A DNA stretch of 64,000 nucleotides from Metallyticus violacea (taxonomy: Eukaryota; Arthropoda; Insecta; Mantodea; Metallyticidae). Where the stretch lies: contig CM060833.1 in the NCBI GenBank assembly GCA_030762175.1, forward strand, positions 5,546,001 through 5,610,000, read 5' to 3'. How positions within the stretch are numbered: position 1 is the first letter of the stretch; each line of letters opens with the position of its first letter. The translations under genes were made by a program, and so were the position numbers. The notes under the pieces were generated by a model that worked only from the letters and a program-made list of their open reading frames with translations, made no database searches and was not told where the DNA came from. Positions 58,766 to 64,000 of this stretch are shown here, piece after piece.

Positions 58766-58776
58766 TGCTTTTCAGA
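58766..58776 (+). promoter_or_regulatory. Splice acceptor just before the ELP6 ATG
   Basis: TTGCTTTTCAG ends at 58775, with the start codon at 58777. A pyrimidine tract plus AG here implies a non-coding first exon further upstream, which I could not place. Confidence 0.65.
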
Positions 58777-59553
58777 ATGGCTGCCGAGGTGTGCAGTGCC
58801 TTAGGACTAGATAAAGAAGACTTCACAGGGAAGTTAATTGCAGTGGAAGAGCAGTATGGCGTGGAGGCAAAGTTTGTAATAAGCTGCATAATGTGTGATA
58901 AGCTGCGAAAAGATTCCAGAATTTGTTTACTGGCACTTCACAATTCTTTTGGACACTATCACAACGTAGCAACCAAACTGGGATACAACTTACAACAACA
59001 GCAAGAGAATGGTAATGTAGAGGTGGTAGATTTCTTACAAATGGTAAACAATGACTGGCTTTCCGACAGTGATGATGTAGAGAAAGCTGGGTGTAGAAGT
59101 GACAGATCAAGCGTTGTAAAGAACTTGTTTTTTAAAATCAAGGATCGAGTGGACAAACTTGCTGAAAAACAAAAACCAGTATGTCTTCTTGTTGATGATG
59201 CTAGTGACTTGCTATGTCTTGGAATTTCTCTCAAAGATGTGTCATCATTTATTCATTACTGCAGAGCATTGTTATTGTCAGTCCCAAGTTTGTCAGTAGT
59301 GATCTTGACACATGTATCTGATGAGGACGAGGAACAGAGATTGATTGCTGCAGGCTTGGCACATGTGGCTGATATGCGTGTGGAAGTAGCTGGTTTAAAA
59401 ACAGGTCAGAGTAGTGATGTTTCTGGCAGTATTAAAGTTAATCGCCAAACTTTTGATAAAGAGCAAGCACTTAAGCAAGATAAATACCACTTTAAACTTA
59501 CAGATCGACAAGTGAAAGTGTTTGCTCCTGGATTGGGATCACATAGAATGTAA
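58777..59553 (+). CDS. ELP6: Elongator complex protein 6
   Basis: Complete single coding exon of 258 residues. ELP6 is part of the Elp4-5-6 ring of Elongator, which acts in cytosolic tRNA wobble-uridine modification (family knowledge). It has a RecA-like fold without a Walker motif. Visible landmarks: LLALHNSFGHYHNVATKLG (about 51-69), matching the SFxHYxxVGxKLG block; CLLVDDASDLLCLGI (136-150), the strand equivalent to LLVDDLSVLLSLG; SSFIHYCRALLL (156-167); and AAGLAHVADMRVEVAGLKTG (191-210). Human ELP6 has 266 residues. The ATG lies one base after TGCTTTTCAG, a strong acceptor, so a 5' UTR intron is likely; an in-frame ATG 12 bases earlier would be intronic. It faces away from SLC25A10. No canonical AATAAA occurs in the first 300 bases downstream. 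A retrocopy is possible but nothing shows decay. Confidence 0.92.
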   Translation: MAAEVCSALGLDKEDFTGKLIAVEEQYGVEAKFVISCIMCDKLRKDSRICLLALHNSFGHYHNVATKLGYNLQQQQENGNVEVVDFLQMVNNDWLSDSDDVEKAGCRSDRSSVVKNLFFKIKDRVDKLAEKQKPVCLLVDDASDLLCLGISLKDVSSFIHYCRALLLSVPSLSVVILTHVSDEDEEQRLIAAGLAHVADMRVEVAGLKTGQSSDVSGSIKVNRQTFDKEQALKQDKYHFKLTDRQVKVFAPGLGSHRM

Positions 59554-60040
59554 CATGCCATTGGTATTTACGTTGGTTGTGGACATAAAGAACTTTTTTT
59601 TTCCCCTCAGACCCTTTTAGAATAAGAGTTGCCTAAATGAAAGTGAAACCCTCTTGGTTATTTTCTGTAATGATTTATTGGTTAGAATATAAATTACATA
59701 TCTACTACATTGTCTTTTGAAGTAAGTGTGCTAGCCTGCAAATGAAAGCTAATACTACTTCCTAGTTCCCCAATGCTTATTTTCAATTTCCCTTATGTCC
59801 AGCGGACTCTTCCTAAATTAACTATTACTACATTAATACTCCTCAGTTCATTTTCTATGCCTACATACCTTGCAAACATTTTTTTCTTTTTTGCTAATAT
59901 AAATTCCTTTATTTTCTGCAAAATGGACCACACCTATAACTCGCGTATATGTATTCCAAATGATGTATTGTACATCTTTCTTACATTCATCCAAATTTGC
60001 CAGTTGTTACATTATATTACTATAGGCAGCTACAAGGGCA
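59554..60040 (+). other. ELP6 3' region
   Basis: Presumed 3' UTR and downstream sequence; no canonical AATAAA near the stop, AATATAAA at about 59686 is a weak candidate. Confidence 0.3.
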
Positions 60041-60042
60041 TT

Positions 60043-60292
60043 TTTATTTACAGACGCTCTTTAACATCTCAGGTCATCAATGTCCCATACAAATCAGGGC
60101 ATGAAATGTCTGATAAATTTTGCTCAGAGGCCTCTTTTATCAGGCTTAAGGTTCTTTATTGTGCCATAAATGTACAACACAGGACCCATGGCTTTACTTT
60201 CCTTTTGAAGGAAGCCATACTTAAGACACCATCAGTCCTGGCCAGGATCAAACCCGATATCTTGGGTTTAGAAGACAGATATTACAAGAAAA
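60043..60292 (-). mobile_element. SINE family B copy, head truncated
   Basis: Body TCAAGCCTGAAAGAAGAGGC type (here TTAAGCCTGATAAAAGAGGC), GGCTTCCTTCAAAAGGAAAG, and tail GGGACATTGATGACCTGAGA then GAGCGTCTGTAAATAAA. Confidence 0.8.
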
Positions 60293-60299
60293 TACACAG

Positions 60300-61035
60300 C
60301 TAGTCAATACTAGATACACCCTTTGACAAAATAAATGAGTCCGCCAGGTTCTGTATGTCAATCAGGGAACTCTGTTAATGCTGTATTCACAATGTGCATG
60401 CAGCTAGTGCACACTGCAGAGGCGCTTTGCCTGTAAACATAATGATCACAATCATAAGTATCTGGAAAGAAATCATTACGGAAGAGTAGTGATGGCGAAT
60501 TCCCGAGTTCAAACTGTACACAATTGTTTTATTTTTTATTATTGGTTTTATAAGTGAACATCATGTTGCCTTAATATCATATTATATTTTAATGTATCAT
60601 TGTAGTTTTATGACATTATGTATGTGCATACTAATGTATTCTTTACAAATAACTAAATAAATACACGAACAGAAACATTTATTTGTCTTCTAAAATGAAA
60701 ACGTACGATATAAACACAAATTAATATTGGGTGTATGAACCCTCAGTATGTAGAACTGACCTCAATTTTCAAGGCATAAATGATATCAGATTTCTACAGT
60801 AGTGCGGACAAGAGCCTACAACATTTCAGGCTTCTTGAATTTGTGTCCATTAGCGATATTTTGTCTTTTGCGCATGTGCAGCATATCACATTTAGATAGA
60901 ACAACTATTGAAGGAAATGTTATAATATTCATTATAATATACGTAATACGTTAACTTTAAAGCACGCTGTGTATGGGAAAAAATGTTACAAAACTAATTT
61001 GTCATAATATGTTACAAAGATTTATTTAAAAAAGT
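60300..61035. other. No recognised feature
   Basis: Nothing recognised. Confidence 0.35.
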
Positions 61036-61039
61036 GCCT

Positions 61040-61102
61040 CATGCTGGGAGGTAAACCTGCACTCTCAATCATGGCATCACTGCACACTCTGCCACAGAGC
61101 TA
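61040..61102 (-). pseudogene. tRNA-like sequence
   Basis: Minus: TCGGTTAGCTCTGTGGCAGA (A-box-like) and AGTGCAGGTTTACCTCCC (B-box-like). No closed acceptor stem; likely a SINE head. Confidence 0.35.
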
Positions 61103-61555
61103 ACCGAACACACACACACAAGACAGCATCTGTAAGGCATGCTCTATAACGCAACTGCTGCAGTGGCTGTACAGCTTTGATACCTGTGAACCTCATACTG
61201 TATCGACTAGGAGGTGGTTTTTTTTTTTTTATATTGAATACAATATCCATAAACAAACATGTTATCAATTAAAAATATCATAATAGTCTGTATTCATGTA
61301 AAAACAGAACATATTAAAATTAAGTACAACTTAATGGCCTAAGTGTATAAGAATTAAATACATAAGCATAAATGATTCGTTGGACAATATTAGTTTAACA
61401 GAAATTTACAGCACTAGGAATTTTTTAATGAAGGGAGTTGATTTATCAAAATTTATTGATTTAGGATGAAGAGAGTGTGCTATTAAAGAAATAAAATTCC
61501 TATTCGACAATATTTTTCCCCACATGTCAGCACATACAATCCACACTTTAAAGAT
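61103..61555. other. No recognised feature
   Basis: AT-rich, with a T run near 61217. Confidence 0.35.
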
Positions 61556-61558
61556 TAG

Positions 61559-61696
61559 TCACCTCTGTTGTCTAGTGGTAGCATTTGTGACTAACCCAGA
61601 GGTCCTGGGTCCTAAACCCAGTCAGGTGAAGCTGTCTGGATTTTCTTCAGATTTTTTCCTTAGCCAGAGTAGATGAAATGCCAGATAGTTTTAAGT
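61559..61696 (+). mobile_element. SINE family C head
   Basis: CTCTGTTGTCTAGTGGTAGC is a tRNA A box (Gly/Asp/Glu-like) and GGTCCTGGGTCCTAAACCCA carries a decayed B box. Body GAAGCTGTCTGGATTTTCTT then TAGATGAAATGCCAG. Directly followed by a family A copy, so possibly a composite. Confidence 0.55.
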
Positions 61697-61965
61697 CAAC
61701 TGCCACAGGTGGCCGAGATTGTTAAGGTGCAGACTTGTGAGCAGGAGGCCTAGGGTTTGATACCCACTAGGACCATCTGCCCTCACTGAGGATTTTTACA
61801 GGTTTCCCTCAGTCCTCATAAGTGGCAAATGATCTGGGAGTGGGGACGTTTCCTTAAAAAAATCCTTTCCCAGTTTATAATTTCATCTCATGTATCATCA
61901 GATTCCACCATCTGTGATGCCTCAGTAGTTAAAATGGGCATTAAACATCAATTAAAAAAGAAAAA
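61697..61965 (+). mobile_element. SINE family A copy, full length
   Basis: Head GCCACAGGTGGCCGAGATTG, B box GGGTTTGATACC, CTCAGTCCTCATAAGTGGCA, then ATCTGTGATGCCTCAGTAGT, GGGCATTAAACATCA and an A-rich tail. Confidence 0.85.
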
Positions 61966-62127
61966 AAAAACTTTAAAGTGCCAAGGATTCCAAGCTCATT
62001 ACACATCATTAATTCATTTCATCCATCCCTACAGATTTCACCTATAGTGCTCACATTACAAGAAGAGGAATGCAGTTAATGCGACAATAAATAAAACATT
62101 TCAGATAAATGAATAACTTATTTGTTT

Positions 62128-62370
62128 GATTTGATTTATGAATGTTTGTTAACATCACAGGTCATCAGCATCCCACTCTGTTCAGGGCATGCTTTGGAGG
62201 ATTATTACACAATTATTATGAAACTATGGACTTCAGCAATCATTGGAAACCAGTGTTACCTCTGCAATGCCAATACGATTAAACAGATGATAAATCAAGA
62301 ACCCCATTTCATTATATCCTCCCTTTTTTTTATTATTTGCTTTATTTATGGACGCTTTTTAACATCTCTT
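62128..62370 (-). mobile_element. SINE family B tail fragments
   Basis: Two pieces of the family B 3' end, at 62128-62190 (AGCATCCCACTCTGTTCAGG) and 62339-62368 (ATTTATGGACGCTTTTTAAC), with unrelated sequence between. Confidence 0.6.
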
Positions 62371-62845
62371 TGGAAGACAAACTTACAGCTGCTAATAATA
62401 TTAAACTTTCTATAAAAAATTAGGTAATTGTTATTGTAGAGAGCCTTTATTTAAGCTAATTTTACATTTTGCGGAAAATTACCACTTTCTAATGAGTCAT
62501 TTACTAAACGACAAAGAACTTTAATTAACCTCATATTATTTAATAATGTCATTGTACTTCCATCTGAAGCTTCTGATTTCTTTTACTTTAATGCTTTGAT
62601 TATGGTCAAATCTTCAGTTTCTAAATCAGAATTTTAAATTTATACTTGACAGGGTCAGACACTGCCTGTCTTTTAGCACTGTTTCAACTGTGCTGCAATC
62701 TAGCGCATTCTGTGGCAATGCGCCTCATGACAAAAAGTAGATGCAGCCCTACATCCACATAAGTAGTTTAATTTAAAAATAATGTTGAGTGTGAAAATAT
62801 ACTTTACACACGATTATATCTACTCACTGTTTTAAACTACAAGGC
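62371..62845. other. No recognised feature
   Basis: Nothing recognised. Confidence 0.35.
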
Positions 62846-62849
62846 GTTT

Positions 62850-64000
62850 TCTAACAGCTCTCGTCCTGCTGTTCAGCATCGTCCTTAAGTGGTACACTGT
62901 AAAATTTCAGATGCATAAGTGCAGCCACTTGTTTTGTATCATTCTTTTAACAAACTAGTGTTAACGTTTTCTACAAAGTGGGTAAAACTGAAATACGAGC
63001 TGTGATAAAGTACTTCGTTTTGAAGGGTTTAACCCCGACAGAAATACAAAAGGAGTTAGATTCCACATGCTTCGTCTTCGACAGTTTAAAAAGTGGGCGA
63101 CTGGATTTAAGCGTGGTCGTTAATTCATTCAAGATGATGAGCGCTCCCAAAACTGCCACGACCGATGAGATTGTGACAAAAATTCACAACGTCATACTCA
63201 ATTGAAGGTACGCGAATTGGCTGACATTGCAAAGACCTCATTTGGCCGTGTCCATTACATTTTACACAAAATTTTAGTATGAGAAAACTTCCCACTCGAT
63301 GAATGCCGCGTTTGTCAACAATGAACCAAAAATTCATTCGAATGAACATTTCGCAAAGAGTGTTTAGACTTGTTTAAACGCAATTCCAGGAGTTTCTCCG
63401 ACGTTTCATAACAGTAGATGAAACATGAATACGCCAGAGACGAAAGAGCAGTCCAAACAGTGGGTGACCACAGGTGAAAGTGCACCAAAGAAAGCAAAAA
63501 CGGTTCCATCTGCAGGAAAAGTCATGGATACGGTTTTTTGGGATTCTCATAGTGTGATGCTTGTAGACTACTTCCAGAAGGGCAGAACCATCACCGAGGA
63601 GCATTACGCCTCACTACTGGATCAACTGAAGGATGTAATTCAGACTAAACATCCACACAGTTCTCTTTCATTACAATAATGCACCTTCACACATGTCTGG
63701 GATTGTTGTTGCAAAACTGCATGACCGTCGCTTCCAAATGCTTCCGCATCCGCTATATTCGCCTCGCAGCATTTCTTCTTGTTCCCAAACCTGAAGAAAT
63801 GCCTGGAAGATTTATTCACATCAAAAGATGAGGTTTAAGCTGATACAGACGCTTATTTTTCACAGTTGGACAAATCTTATTTTACTGAGGGTATTAAAAA
63901 GTTGGAAAGTCACCGGACTAAATGTATTGATTTATAAGGCGACTGTGTTGAAAAATAATACAAAACGTTTCTCTTAAATCTTGTGTTCTCTTGGTCAGGC
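62850..64000 (+). mobile_element. Mariner, cut by the window end
   Basis: Plus-strand transposase readable over nearly its length: TEIRAVIKYFVLKGLTPTEI from 62985, ATTDEIVTKIHN, RELADIAKTSFGRVHYILH-type second helix-turn-helix (frameshifted), VDET followed by a stop, QWVTTGESAPKKAKTV, SAGKVMDTVFWDSHSVMLVD, YFQKGRTITEEHYASLLDQL, then a damaged FHYNNAP block near 63670 (second Asp as Asn). Several stops. The tail matches 41016-41215, which shows the end lies a few dozen bases past 64000. Confidence 0.88.

Noticed and set aside
59773..60303. 176-codon plus frame downstream of ELP6
   Set aside because: Its second half is SINE B read in antisense and its first half has no recognisable domain.
34..63999. 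CRISPR array, bacterial operon or phage features
   Set aside because: Intron-split genes, SINEs with internal promoters and mariner relics show a eukaryotic chromosome; no spaced direct-repeat array of CRISPR form was seen.

Overview
The window is nuclear DNA of an insect. It is AT-rich, its protein-coding parts are split by GT-AG introns of 1.5 to 3.4 kb, and it is densely packed with decayed transposons. The mix of mariner families, tRNA-derived SINEs and Penelope elements suggests a large-genome polyneopteran (cockroach, termite or stick-insect type), but that placement is inference from repeat style only.

Two host genes can be read with confidence, and they lie head to head. On the minus strand, 52686 down to 39617, is a complete six-exon gene for the mitochondrial dicarboxylate carrier (SLC25A10, 285 residues). 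On the plus strand, 58777-59553, is ELP6, a subunit of the Elongator tRNA-modifying complex, with its whole 258-residue coding sequence in one exon that follows a splice acceptor. About 6 kb separates them. A third host gene is hinted at by one coding-like exon on the minus strand at 18318-18456; I do not recognise its protein.

Region by region: 1-13 kb holds an element with palindromic ends, mariner relics (3.2, 5.4, 6.0 and 11.3 kb), a LINE 3' end and SINE copies. 13-21 kb is mostly unrecognised, with a composite inverted and tandem repeat at 15-16.7 kb, the lone exon at 18.3 kb and a 140-bp tandem repeat at 20 kb. 21.8-29.3 kb has a hAT-like relic and three mariners. 31-36.7 kb has an 88-bp-arm palindrome, a Penelope-like GIY-YIG domain whose reading frame runs into a near-complete hammerhead ribozyme, and a LINE fragment. 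38-52.7 kb is the carrier gene, with mariner, hAT, pogo, Penelope and SINE debris in its introns and just beyond its 3' end. 53-62.4 kb has the intergenic region, a mariner interrupted by a SINE with target duplication, ELP6 and more SINEs. 62.8 kb to the end is another mariner that runs off the window.

The two main genes are not functionally linked: one moves dicarboxylates across the inner mitochondrial membrane, the other supports wobble-uridine modification. The most interesting signal is the set of hammerhead-ribozyme motifs in Penelope tails. That association is known in general; this family has its own deviations, described below. Exon boundaries and repeat ends were placed by eye.
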